Positions 27,933 through 36,487 of a stretch of DNA of 64,000 bases are shown here, piece after piece (the first letter of the stretch is position 1; every line of letters begins with the position of its first letter). This DNA is from Chitinophagaceae bacterium (GTDB taxonomy: Bacteria; Bacteroidota; Bacteroidia; Chitinophagales; Chitinophagaceae): positions 248,001 to 312,000 of the forward strand of contig JAFKGQ010000015.1 of NCBI GenBank assembly GCA_017307755.1, read 5' to 3'. Position numbers and translations under genes: made by a program. Below the pieces are notes generated by a model. It was not told the origin of the DNA, did no database searches, and was given only the letters and a program-made list of their open reading frames with translations.

Positions 27933-28958
27933 TTGGCAACACGACGGGTCATACGATGGGGGCTTGTCCTTTTCCTGGCGCTAAGCATTGTGTTTGCGGC
28001 GGGTAAAGGGGCCATGGTCATTTCTCCCGGACAGGTGATAGCTGTGCTCCTGAATAAGATAGGTATTCACCTGCCTGTGGCGTATACGGAAGGGATGGAG
28101 GGGGTGCTGTTGCAGATACGTTTACCCAGGGTCATACTGGCTGTCCTGGTAGGAGCAGGTCTTGCCGTGGCCGGGGCCAGTCTGCAGGGGCTTTTTCGCA
28201 ATCCCATGGCTGACCCAGTGCTTATAGGGATCTCGTCCGGGGCCAGCCTGGCCGCGGTAGCAACGATCGTTTGTCTGGGAGGTATCGCTAGTCATTATTT
28301 ATTAAATACCGCCAGTTTTCTTGGCGCCTGTCTCAGCGCGATCATTCTATTCAGGATGGGGCGTTCGGGAGGCCATACCATCGTGGCCATGTTGCTGCTG
28401 GCAGGTCTTGCCGTAAATGCCCTTTGTAATGCCATGACGGGTCTTATCACCTATTCGGCTAATAATGAACAGCTGCGTTCCGTCACTTTCTGGCTGATGG
28501 GCAGTCTAGGCGGCGCCTCGTGGAAATTGGTCCTTTCCTTACTACCCTTTATCATAACCCCCGTGCTGCTGCTGCCTCTCTCTGCAAAGGCTCTGAATGC
28601 CTGGTCGCTGGGAGAACAGGAGGCCATTCATCTGGGTATCGACGTACGTATGTTGAAAGCGCGTATCATGGTGCTTACGACCCTTGCCGTGGGTGCATCG
28701 GTGGCTGTTGCCGGCATCATTGGTTTTGTCGGTCTGATCGTACCCCATATCATAAGAACGCTGTCCGGCAGTGATCACAGGCGGCTGTTGCCGGATAGCG
28801 CTCTTTTTGGCGCCATCCTGCTTGTACTGGCCGACCTTGTCAGCAGGACCTTGCTGGCCCCGGCTGAACTGCCTATCGGCATTATCACTGCCATGCTCGG
28901 AACTCCCTTGTTCATCTATCTACTTTACAGATACAAAAAGAATTATGTTAAGGATTGA
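27933..28958 (+). CDS. hmuU: FecCD-family heme ABC permease, HmuU-like (TTG start)
   Basis: 341 residues, nine to ten membrane helices. LPRVILAVLVGAGLAVAGASLQGLFRNPMADPVLIGISSGAS and GFVGLIVPHIIRTLSG are FecCD hallmarks. The TTG at 27933 is the only sensible start: it yields the first membrane helix, and the next ATG would remove it. The gene lies 3 bases after hmuT and overlaps hmuV by 14 bases, so translation is coupled through the whole importer. Confidence 0.9.
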   Translation: MATRRVIRWGLVLFLALSIVFAAGKGAMVISPGQVIAVLLNKIGIHLPVAYTEGMEGVLLQIRLPRVILAVLVGAGLAVAGASLQGLFRNPMADPVLIGISSGASLAAVATIVCLGGIASHYLLNTASFLGACLSAIILFRMGRSGGHTIVAMLLLAGLAVNALCNAMTGLITYSANNEQLRSVTFWLMGSLGGASWKLVLSLLPFIITPVLLLPLSAKALNAWSLGEQEAIHLGIDVRMLKARIMVLTTLAVGASVAVAGIIGFVGLIVPHIIRTLSGSDHRRLLPDSALFGAILLVLADLVSRTLLAPAELPIGIITAMLGTPLFIYLLYRYKKNYVKD

Positions 28959-29775
28959 AGATATCAGCTACAGGGCAGGGCGGATCAAGATCTTAGATGC
29001 GTTGTCCTGTGACATCCTTCCCGGAGAGCTGACCGTATTGCTGGGCGCCAATGGCGCAGGCAAGTCAACCTTATTGCGGCTGATATCCGGAGAGCGGTCC
29101 CCACACGCGGGGAAAATATGGTGGGGCGACCGGCAGCTGCATTCTTTTGCTCCGGCGGAGCTGGCCAGATGGCGGGCGGTGTTGACGCAACATACGGTAG
29201 TGTCCCTCCCTTTTACCGTTGAGGAGATCGTCTTGATGGGCAGATATCCTCACTACAGGAACAGCTCTTCTGAGAAAGACAGGGCGATCGTGGCCTTCTG
29301 TCTGGAGGAGATGAAGGTCCGGCATCTGGCGGCGCGGTATTTTTATACGTTGTCCGGCGGTGAACAACAACGGGTACATATGGCGCGGGTGCTGGCGCAG
29401 CTGCGAGGGCGGGAGATGGATGAAGATAGGATGCCGGGTAATTCTCCCGGCTTGCTGTTGCTGGACGAGCCTACCTCCAGCCTGGACTGGCAGCACCAGC
29501 AATTGTGTCTTCAAAAAGCCAGGGAGCTGGCGATCAGCGGTTATACGGTAGTGGTAGTTTTACACGACCTGAACCTGGCTGCGCAATTTGCGGATAGGAT
29601 CTTATTGTTAAAGAACGGCAGATTACTGACGGCAGGGGAACCGGGCAGCGTGTTGATACCGGAGTTTATTCAAGCGGCATATGGTATCAACGTGACAGTA
29701 TTTTACCCTGAAGGCTCCCCCTTCCCCGTTGTTATTCCAACCACAATAAAAAACGAGATATATGCAAACAACTGA
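28945..29775 (+). CDS. hmuV: Heme ABC transporter ATP-binding protein, HmuV-like
   Basis: 276 residues from ATG 28945. Walker A (LGANGAGKST), signature (LSGGEQQRV), Walker B (LLLLDEPTSSLD) and the switch His (VVLHDLNLAAQFADR) are all present. MGRYPHYRNSS is typical of the heme/cobalamin/siderophore subgroup. It overlaps both neighbours by 14 bases and powers the HmuTU importer. Confidence 0.92.
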   Translation: MLRIEDISYRAGRIKILDALSCDILPGELTVLLGANGAGKSTLLRLISGERSPHAGKIWWGDRQLHSFAPAELARWRAVLTQHTVVSLPFTVEEIVLMGRYPHYRNSSSEKDRAIVAFCLEEMKVRHLAARYFYTLSGGEQQRVHMARVLAQLRGREMDEDRMPGNSPGLLLLDEPTSSLDWQHQQLCLQKARELAISGYTVVVVLHDLNLAAQFADRILLLKNGRLLTAGEPGSVLIPEFIQAAYGINVTVFYPEGSPFPVVIPTTIKNEIYANN

Positions 29776-30796
29776 AATACGAAATGGGCTTAAAGAACAA
29801 TGGATCGCCTGTCATACTTCCCAGCCACAGGTACGTATCCGGGATGCCGCCCGAAAAATGGGGACGACAGAGGCGGAGATACTGGCCTCTTTTGCCGGCA
29901 GCTGTACCATGCAGTTGAATAAGGAGTTCCCTTCGCTTATTAAACGTCTACACGAGCTGGGGTATATCATGGTCTTGACCCGTAATGAAAGCTGCGTGCA
30001 CGAAAGGAAGGGTGTATTCGAAGAAGTGGCCTTCCATGGCAAACATGTAGGGATAGTCACGGGACCTGACATCGACCTCCGGATGTTTTTCCAACAATGG
30101 GCCTATGCCTGGGCTGTTTTTTCGGACGAGGCCGCAGGGTTTAAAGATTCCATACAGATATTCGATCATCAGGGCGTGGCGGTGCTGAAGGTCTTTCTAC
30201 AGGATACGTCTGACCGGGCCGCCTTTGAAATTATCGTACGGGATTTTTCTACTACCTTACAACCTACGGCGCTTTCCCTGCTGCCGGCGCCTCCACCGGC
30301 AGTTTATAACGATGTAAATGCAGATGCCGCGGCTTTTCGTAAGGACTGGAGCGAGCTAAAGGATACGCATGATTTTTTCCCTCTGCTAAAGAAACACAAT
30401 GTCTCCCGTCTTCACGCATTGCGGATCGCGGGCGACTACTCAAAGCAAGTGGATAATGATACGGTCGTACAACTATTGCAGAGGGCCAGCGTTCATGACT
30501 GGGAGATCATGATCTTTACAGGCAACCATGGCAATATCCAGATACACACCGGCGCCATAAAGTATATATTGTCCATACCCGGATGGATCAATGTAATGGA
30601 CCCTGCTTTCAACCTTCACTTGCGGCTGTCTGATATCAATGAAACCTGGGTTGTAAAAAAGCCCACCGTAGACGGCCTTGTACATAGTCTGGAACTGTAT
30701 GATGAGGTGGGCGAGCTGATCGTACAATTCTTTGGCAAGCGCAAGCCGGGTATTCCTGAGAATGCCGTATGGCGGGATTGGATCATTACGCTATAG
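29762..30796 (+). CDS. hmuS: Heme-degrading/heme-handling protein, HmuS/ChuS-like
   Basis: 344 residues with the duplicated HemS/ChuS fold (about 20-165 and 190-335). RIRDAARKMGTTEAEILAS starts the first repeat, and the second contains SRLHALRIAGDYSKQVD and FTGNHGNIQIHTG. In enterobacteria this cytoplasmic family binds and opens heme or supplies it to other enzymes. It is the last gene of the heme operon. Its end overlaps by 11 bases the end of the convergent VOC gene. Confidence 0.88.
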   Translation: MQTTEIRNGLKEQWIACHTSQPQVRIRDAARKMGTTEAEILASFAGSCTMQLNKEFPSLIKRLHELGYIMVLTRNESCVHERKGVFEEVAFHGKHVGIVTGPDIDLRMFFQQWAYAWAVFSDEAAGFKDSIQIFDHQGVAVLKVFLQDTSDRAAFEIIVRDFSTTLQPTALSLLPAPPPAVYNDVNADAAAFRKDWSELKDTHDFFPLLKKHNVSRLHALRIAGDYSKQVDNDTVVQLLQRASVHDWEIMIFTGNHGNIQIHTGAIKYILSIPGWINVMDPAFNLHLRLSDINETWVVKKPTVDGLVHSLELYDEVGELIVQFFGKRKPGIPENAVWRDWIITL

Positions 30797-31160
30797 GCGT
30801 ATTCACCCACCAGTTGTTGCCAAAATCATCTGCAAAGCCAAAGCCGCGGCCATAGTCTCTGTCTTCCAAGGGCTGGAGTATCTTTAGGCCGGCAGCTTCG
30901 GCTTTTTTATGGACAGCATCGACATCGGAGATATAGAGGAACATACTACCGGGAAATTCGGGGTATACATCCGTGGCGTCGGCAAACATGATCACCGCCT
31001 GTTCGATACGTAGCTCGGCGTGCATAACTACGCCAGGGGAGCGTTCCGCAAGGTATTGCTGGGTGGCGCCCAAAATCTTTTTGCTGAATTCCAGGAATTT
31101 ATAGGCGTCCTTTACGAGCAGGTACGGCATGACCGGAAGATAATTGTCAGGGATCTTCAT
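30786..31160 (-). CDS. VOC-superfamily (glyoxalase/PhnB-like) protein
   Basis: 124 residues from ATG 31160; a start six codons upstream is less likely. PVMPYLLVKDAYKFLEFSKKILGA and the C-terminal DRDYGRGFGFADDFGNNWWVNTP are typical of the PhnB-like branch of the vicinal-oxygen-chelate superfamily. Members act as small metalloenzymes or drug-binding proteins, and the activity here is unknown. Confidence 0.85.
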   Translation of the reverse strand: MKIPDNYLPVMPYLLVKDAYKFLEFSKKILGATQQYLAERSPGVVMHAELRIEQAVIMFADATDVYPEFPGSMFLYISDVDAVHKKAEAAGLKILQPLEDRDYGRGFGFADDFGNNWWVNTPIA

Positions 31161-31222
31161 AACTTTTTGTTTTTTCAAAAGTAGGCAGATGCCTGGAGCA
31201 GAAATTGGAAAAATAAGACATT

Positions 31223-32629
31223 TTAAGGTCTGATGGAAGCCGGCTGGAAACGTACGCCCCGGTGGATGACGCTTTCCAGCTTTTGCAGGTTAGCCAGGTC
31301 GGCTACGGGGTCTGCCGTAAGGATCAACAGGTCTGCGGTTTTGCCTTTTTGGATACTGCCGAATAGTTCTTCCTTATCCAATGCACGCGCACCATTGATC
31401 GTCGAGGCTGTGATGATCTGCCAATTAGTGAGGCCTGCCTGCTGCATGGCCCGTAGTTCTTTGAAGAAAGAGGAGGCGTGGAGCGTACCGATATTACCTG
31501 CGTCGGTGCCCGTCGCAATGATGACGCCGGCATCGGCCATTTTTTTCAGGTTGATCCTGCGGATGGAGTCCTGTTTGATATTGATCTTTGTTCTCAGCCC
31601 GGCCAGCAGCTTGTATCGTTTTGCGATGGCTGTGTCCTCCAGGTGAGCAAGTTTTTGCAAAGAGGCCAGCTGTTCCGGATCGCCATCGGCGATGTCTTCA
31701 GCAGTAGGCGTATACTGTTGACCAAAAGCATCGAAGTAGCCGGATACGACGACCAATGTAGGGCAAAGGACAGTGCGGTGATCTTTTAACAGTTGGATAA
31801 AAGTGTCATCGACTATTTCATCCTCTATGTCATGCACCAGGAAGCCGGCTCCTGCCTCTACGGACAACTGTGCGGCGATCCTTTCCGTGGCGTGGACGGC
31901 GACCTTATACCCATGGGCATGAGCCTCGTCGATAGTGGCTTTTACCATGGGGAGATTTTTTTCCGCGCCGGCTTTTTTGTCAGGGTTGAGGATGATGTAC
32001 CAGATCTTTATAAAGTCGGGGTGGTAAGGATATTCTTTTTGGGTCTGTTTTATAGCCTGTTCAGGTGTATTTACGACGTAGAATGGTTGATCCGGGTCGG
32101 ACAGTTCATCAAAGGGTTTGGGATTGTAGGCTGTGGAGATCAGCGGGCCGGCCATCAATATTTTCGGCGCGTATGATTTGGAAGAGAATGTATCTCTTTG
32201 TCCAAGGAGGGCCAGGGTGGCGCCATCGTCGATGACGGTGGTGATGCCTACGGCAAGATATCTCCGGAGCTGTTCATCCATGTGCTGTTTGTACCATTCG
32301 ATCTCTTTTTTGTAGGAGTGATATTGTCGCAGGTCGATGGCGTCGGGGCGTGTGTACAGGCCTCCTGTCTGGAAAAAGTGAACATGGGCGTCCACCATGC
32401 CCGGCATTACCCATTTGCCGGAGGCGTTGATGACCGAGGCGTTCTTGGGGACTTTTATATGTGAGGAGGGGCCTACCTGCAGGATCGTGTCACCTTTATA
32501 GACGATCGTTTGGTCGGGGAGTATCTTTTGTTGGATAGGGTCCACCAGGCTTGCGTGGGTTAACCAGGTTTGGGCTTGCGTGGTAATGAGGACGAAGGAG
32601 AAAATGAAAGAAAGGAAGATTGGTTTCAT
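31223..32629 (-). CDS. Secreted amidohydrolase (imidazolonepropionase-like)
   Basis: 468 residues with a signal peptide ending at TQAQ (about residue 20). The metal-site motifs of the amidohydrolase superfamily are in order: GMVDAHVHF, a Lys in DFIKIWY that could be carboxylated, VAVHAT, LVHDIED and ATGTDAG. The secreted imidazolonepropionase-related group contains dipeptidases and Xaa-Pro or Xaa-Arg hydrolases, so a periplasmic peptidase or lactamase role is plausible. No operon partner of clear function is adjacent. Confidence 0.85.
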   Translation of the reverse strand: MKPIFLSFIFSFVLITTQAQTWLTHASLVDPIQQKILPDQTIVYKGDTILQVGPSSHIKVPKNASVINASGKWVMPGMVDAHVHFFQTGGLYTRPDAIDLRQYHSYKKEIEWYKQHMDEQLRRYLAVGITTVIDDGATLALLGQRDTFSSKSYAPKILMAGPLISTAYNPKPFDELSDPDQPFYVVNTPEQAIKQTQKEYPYHPDFIKIWYIILNPDKKAGAEKNLPMVKATIDEAHAHGYKVAVHATERIAAQLSVEAGAGFLVHDIEDEIVDDTFIQLLKDHRTVLCPTLVVVSGYFDAFGQQYTPTAEDIADGDPEQLASLQKLAHLEDTAIAKRYKLLAGLRTKINIKQDSIRRINLKKMADAGVIIATGTDAGNIGTLHASSFFKELRAMQQAGLTNWQIITASTINGARALDKEELFGSIQKGKTADLLILTADPVADLANLQKLESVIHRGVRFQPASIRP

Positions 32630-32656
32630 GTAGCTGAAAATACGAAAAATGATCCA

Positions 32657-33502
32657 CTATTTCTGGTAGATATTTGTAAAGATCAGCCTGTGCAGTCTTT
32701 TTCGGGATATACCGCCTGTCGTCCTGTCTCTTCCGTGCATCCAAACCCTGTCATTGATCATATATCCTTCACCTTTCTGCAGACCTATGGATATTTTGGC
32801 TTTTGCCAAAACCTTTTTCAGATCTGCCGACCAGCTATTTTCTTCATTATAGAGCAAGCTATAAAATTTTTCGTAATGATCGCTTTTAAGCTCCTCTTTG
32901 AAGATATTTTTGATCTGATTTCTTATATCCACTGGCATCGAAGGGACCTTGTTCAGAAGGTTGAAAAAGGTATCAAGCGGTAGGAAAGTAGATCTGCCGC
33001 TGCCATCCGTCGCCACTTTCCCAAACACGTTGAATAATATCTTTGGGATATACAGATCGCAATGCAGTGGAAAATCGCTCTGCGCTTTCCCCGGGGTTAA
33101 GGGAGCGTATAATGCCGCCATTGGGTCTTTAAGGTCGCGGGTGATGACAACGCGGATGAGCGAAATGATCTTGTGATAGTATTGATCCGTAATTTGACTG
33201 TCGATCATGCCTGTAAAAAAGTTTAAACGGTCTTTCGGATCGAAATGATACAGGGAGAATGCGAAGTGTTTGAAATCCCTCATAAATGGCTCGTCTTTTT
33301 TTTCAAAGACGGCGGAATATGTATAATTGTAGTCTTTATGATCTTTTATATAAAGCAATTCAGGCTGATGCAGCGAGCTGATCGATTGCCTGAATTGTCT
33401 GAACTCCTGTCTGAAGAACCGGCTCCATGAATACCAATTTGCATTATGTCTTCGGGTAAATGCCCGGTGTTTAAGAGGAGGCTCTATCTGATCAAATAGC
33501 AT
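32657..33502 (-). CDS. Putative 2-oxoglutarate/Fe(II) oxygenase (TauD/clavaminate-synthase-like)
   Basis: 281 residues, not a close match to any family I can name. H147-x-D149 (FPLHCDLYIP), the distal H256 in MINDRVWMHGRDR and the C-terminal SRKRLHRLIF reproduce the HxD...H...R layout of TauD/CAS-type dioxygenases, where the DNR...LHGR segment is characteristic. The gene is AT-richer than its surroundings, suggesting recent transfer. It is divergent from the amine oxidase gene, with the promoters in about 145 bases. It could act on an amino acid or peptide. Confidence 0.55.
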   Translation of the reverse strand: MLFDQIEPPLKHRAFTRRHNANWYSWSRFFRQEFRQFRQSISSLHQPELLYIKDHKDYNYTYSAVFEKKDEPFMRDFKHFAFSLYHFDPKDRLNFFTGMIDSQITDQYYHKIISLIRVVITRDLKDPMAALYAPLTPGKAQSDFPLHCDLYIPKILFNVFGKVATDGSGRSTFLPLDTFFNLLNKVPSMPVDIRNQIKNIFKEELKSDHYEKFYSLLYNEENSWSADLKKVLAKAKISIGLQKGEGYMINDRVWMHGRDRTTGGISRKRLHRLIFTNIYQK

Positions 33503-33646
33503 ATGATCATTTCATATAAAACTACAGAGGATTTACAGGGGAAAAAAATGGGAAGCGTCTATATTGACGGGTTTTGTAAAAATGGGTGTTTTCACGGTAA
33601 AATTGCTAATTTTAATACAGACATTCACATTACAAGGTCTAACCAA

Positions 33647-35230
33647 TTGAGAAAACTAACGCGGAGAGAATTTCTGACCCGGACGGGAGCATTTGCCGGC
33701 GCTGCATATCCTGCCATGATGGCTATGGGTTTCCTGCCGGCGGCGCCAGCGCATCCTTTTCAACCGGAGGGTGACGGACAGGGAAAACGGGTGATCATCC
33801 TGGGTGCTGGGTTGGCGGGCATGGCCGCAGCCTATGAGCTGAATAAACTGGGATATCAATGTATGATCCTGGAAGCAAGGGACAGGGTCGGAGGGCGCTG
33901 TTTTAGTGTTCGCAAAGGCTCCACCAATATCGAGACAGGGCAGTCTCTCCAGACGGCGAACTTTGACGAAGGACAGTATTTCAACGCCGGCCCCTCCCGC
34001 ATACCCCATCACCATGCCCTTACATTGCATTATTGTAAAGAATTAGGCGTTCCCATACAGGTGTATAACAATGTGAACGAAGCCGCTTACTATTTTAGTG
34101 AGGGAAAGGGCCCGTTGTCGAATAAGAAAATACGTATGCGCGAGGTCCATAACGATGTACGTGGCTGGCTTTGCGAGCTGCTGGCCAAGGGGATGGATGG
34201 AGGAAAGATAGACTCGCAAATGAGCAGGGAGGATACGCAGAAGGTGATAGAATATCTCCGTGCCGAAGGCGGGCTGGACATCGATAAATTATATAAGGCA
34301 TCCGCACGTCGTGGGTATATGGAGGCGCCGGGTGCGGGAGAGAAGGCAGGACGGATCGCTGATCCGCATGTTTTGTCCGAGTTGATCGCCTCGGGGCTTA
34401 TGGAACCGGACTTTTACAATGTCGCCGAATATACCTATGAATTGCAGATGACCCTTTTTCAGGCGGTGGGGGGCATGGATAGAATTGCGGCGGCCTTTGA
34501 AAAAAAGCTGACCGGGGTCATCCACTTTAATGCCGAGGTGAGCGCCATCCATAATACGGAACAGGGTGTAAAAGTCGAATATAAGGACAAGGGGACCCAA
34601 CGTAGCCAGGAGGCCGACCTCTGTATCTGTACCATTCCGCTGCCTGTCCTCAGCAACATCGAACACAACTTTTCCTCTGATGCGAGCCGAGCCATCGACA
34701 ACATTGCCTATATGAATACGGGCAAGATAGGTCTGCAATTCAAGCGTAGGTTCTGGGAAGAGGACGAACATATTTATGGGGGGATCACTCATACTAACAA
34801 CCAGCTGACCCAGATCTTTTATCCCTCTTATGATTATTTAAGCGGTAAGGGGATACTAATAGGATATTATAACTTTAATGAGAAGGCAAGGGCTACGGGA
34901 GAGCTGTCCTATGCAGAGAGGGAGCAGCTGGCATTGGAAAAGGGTAGTCTCATCCATCCGCAGTATAGACAGGCGTTTGAAACCTCGTTCTCTGTCAGCT
35001 GGCATAAGACAAAATATAGTCTGGGGGGATGGGCCCTGTATTCTGCTGAGGAGAGGCAGACGCTTTATAAGGCTTTGTTGCAACCTGACAAGCAGGTGTA
35101 TTTCGCCGGAGAGCACCTGACCTATCTGAATGCGTGGATGGCAGGTGCGTTTGAGTCGGCGCGGAGTGTGGTGGCATCCCTGCATGCCCGTGTTACCGGA
35201 GGAAGGATGAGTTATCCGGCAAGCCAGTGA
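33647..35230 (+). CDS. Tat-exported flavin amine oxidase (TTG start)
   Basis: 527 residues from TTG 33647, which places the twin-arginine motif (TRREFL) at the N-terminus; the frame is open to 33503, but that 48-residue extension would bury the signal. After the signal come the dinucleotide-binding motif (VIILGAGLAGMAAAYEL, EARDRVGGRC) and the C-terminal FAD contact (VYFAGEHLTYLNAWMAGAFESA). The protein resembles L-amino-acid oxidases and monoamine oxidases. Tat export fits folding around FAD in the cytoplasm. A Tat-exported aminotransferase starts 36 bases downstream. Confidence 0.85.
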   Translation: MRKLTRREFLTRTGAFAGAAYPAMMAMGFLPAAPAHPFQPEGDGQGKRVIILGAGLAGMAAAYELNKLGYQCMILEARDRVGGRCFSVRKGSTNIETGQSLQTANFDEGQYFNAGPSRIPHHHALTLHYCKELGVPIQVYNNVNEAAYYFSEGKGPLSNKKIRMREVHNDVRGWLCELLAKGMDGGKIDSQMSREDTQKVIEYLRAEGGLDIDKLYKASARRGYMEAPGAGEKAGRIADPHVLSELIASGLMEPDFYNVAEYTYELQMTLFQAVGGMDRIAAAFEKKLTGVIHFNAEVSAIHNTEQGVKVEYKDKGTQRSQEADLCICTIPLPVLSNIEHNFSSDASRAIDNIAYMNTGKIGLQFKRRFWEEDEHIYGGITHTNNQLTQIFYPSYDYLSGKGILIGYYNFNEKARATGELSYAEREQLALEKGSLIHPQYRQAFETSFSVSWHKTKYSLGGWALYSAEERQTLYKALLQPDKQVYFAGEHLTYLNAWMAGAFESARSVVASLHARVTGGRMSYPASQ

Positions 35231-35266
35231 GAGAAAACAGTTTTTTAACCACCAAATAATACGCTT

Positions 35267-36475
35267 ATGGGCCAGAAGATCAGTCGTCGTCAATTACTCA
35301 GAACAGGCGCCTTATTAGCAGGCGGTCTGCCTGTAGCCAACGGCCTTTTGGGAAAGGTGCAGGCGAATCCCCTCTATCCGTCAGGGTATGGAATGGGATC
35401 GGGGGCCGATGGAACGATCATCTCGGGGTCAAAGGTTTGGGCGGAACGGGAGATTGCCCTGCATGCTCCTGCGGAGCTAAAGGCCCGGCTTTTTGCCAAT
35501 GAAAATCCTTTTGGCCCTTCCGACAAGGCAAAGAAAGCTGTATTGGAAGCCCTGCCCAAAAGTTACCAATATCCATTTATGTTTCTTCGGGACATCTACC
35601 AGAAGATCGCCGATCATGAAGGCGTCACGCCTGATAATATCCTGATGGCCGCGGGCAGCAGCCCCTTGCTACAGGCGGCAGCCATCTGCTTTAGCAAACC
35701 CGGCGGCAATATTATCAGCGGGGATCCTTCCTATGAAGACCTTCCCAGCAAGGCTGCCAGGTTTAATGAGAAGTGGATAAAAGTGCCCGTGACCGCAGAT
35801 TACAAGCTGGATCTTGATGCTATGGAAAAGGCCGTCGACGGCAACACGGGACTGGTGTATATCTGCAACCCGAATAATCCCACAGCCACCGTGCTGGATG
35901 CGGAAAAGCTCAAAGCCTTCTGCGAGCGTGTTTCCAGGAGGGTGACCGTTTTTGTGGACGAGGCTTATATCGACTATCTCCCCGATCCGGCCGGCATGAC
36001 CATGGTCGGGGCAGTAAAGGCGGGACAGAACATCATCGTAGCCAGGACCTTTAGCAAGCTGTATGGTTTTGCGGGTTTGCGGGTGGGCTATATAATTGCT
36101 CAACCGGATATGGTGAAGAAACTGGAAGACTATACCGAGGGGCCAATGTCCATTTCAGCTACTTCATTGCAGGCTGCTATCGCAAGTTACCAGGATAAAG
36201 AGTATTTGCAGGATGCGTTGAAAAAGACGCTGGCGTCGAGGGAATATCTTTATGATGTACTAAAGAAAGAGGGGTATAGTTACATAGCGTCCAACACCAA
36301 TTTTGTCCTTTTTCCCATCAAAATGGATGGAGAGCATTTTGCTTCCGAGATGATGAAGCGGGGCGTGGGGGTGCGGTCCTGGACATTGAACAACAGCAAT
36401 AAATGGTGCAGGGTCAGCATCGGGCGCATGGACGAGATGGAGGCCTTTGCTGCCGCGTTCAAAGAACTGTCATAA
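35267..36475 (+). CDS. Tat-exported PLP aminotransferase (HisC-like fold type I)
   Basis: 402 residues. The first 35 are a Tat signal (SRRQLLRTGALLAGG, ending near VQANP). Then comes a complete class I/II aminotransferase: NENPFGPS, CNPNNPT, VDEAYIDY, and the PLP lysine in ARTFSKLYGFAGLRVGY, closest in look to histidinol-phosphate aminotransferase. HisC itself is cytoplasmic, so an exported copy is unusual. With the adjacent Tat-exported amine oxidase it could process amino acids or amines in the periplasm. The 12-base gap to the Hint gene indicates co-transcription. Confidence 0.87.
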   Translation: MGQKISRRQLLRTGALLAGGLPVANGLLGKVQANPLYPSGYGMGSGADGTIISGSKVWAEREIALHAPAELKARLFANENPFGPSDKAKKAVLEALPKSYQYPFMFLRDIYQKIADHEGVTPDNILMAAGSSPLLQAAAICFSKPGGNIISGDPSYEDLPSKAARFNEKWIKVPVTADYKLDLDAMEKAVDGNTGLVYICNPNNPTATVLDAEKLKAFCERVSRRVTVFVDEAYIDYLPDPAGMTMVGAVKAGQNIIVARTFSKLYGFAGLRVGYIIAQPDMVKKLEDYTEGPMSISATSLQAAIASYQDKEYLQDALKKTLASREYLYDVLKKEGYSYIASNTNFVLFPIKMDGEHFASEMMKRGVGVRSWTLNNSNKWCRVSIGRMDEMEAFAAAFKELS

Positions 36476-36487
36476 AATTAACGACGG

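Noticed and set aside
33503..33646. N-terminal extension of the amine oxidase frame back to 33503
   Set aside because: It would put 48 residues before the Tat motif and fill the divergent promoter region; the TTG at 33647 is preferred.
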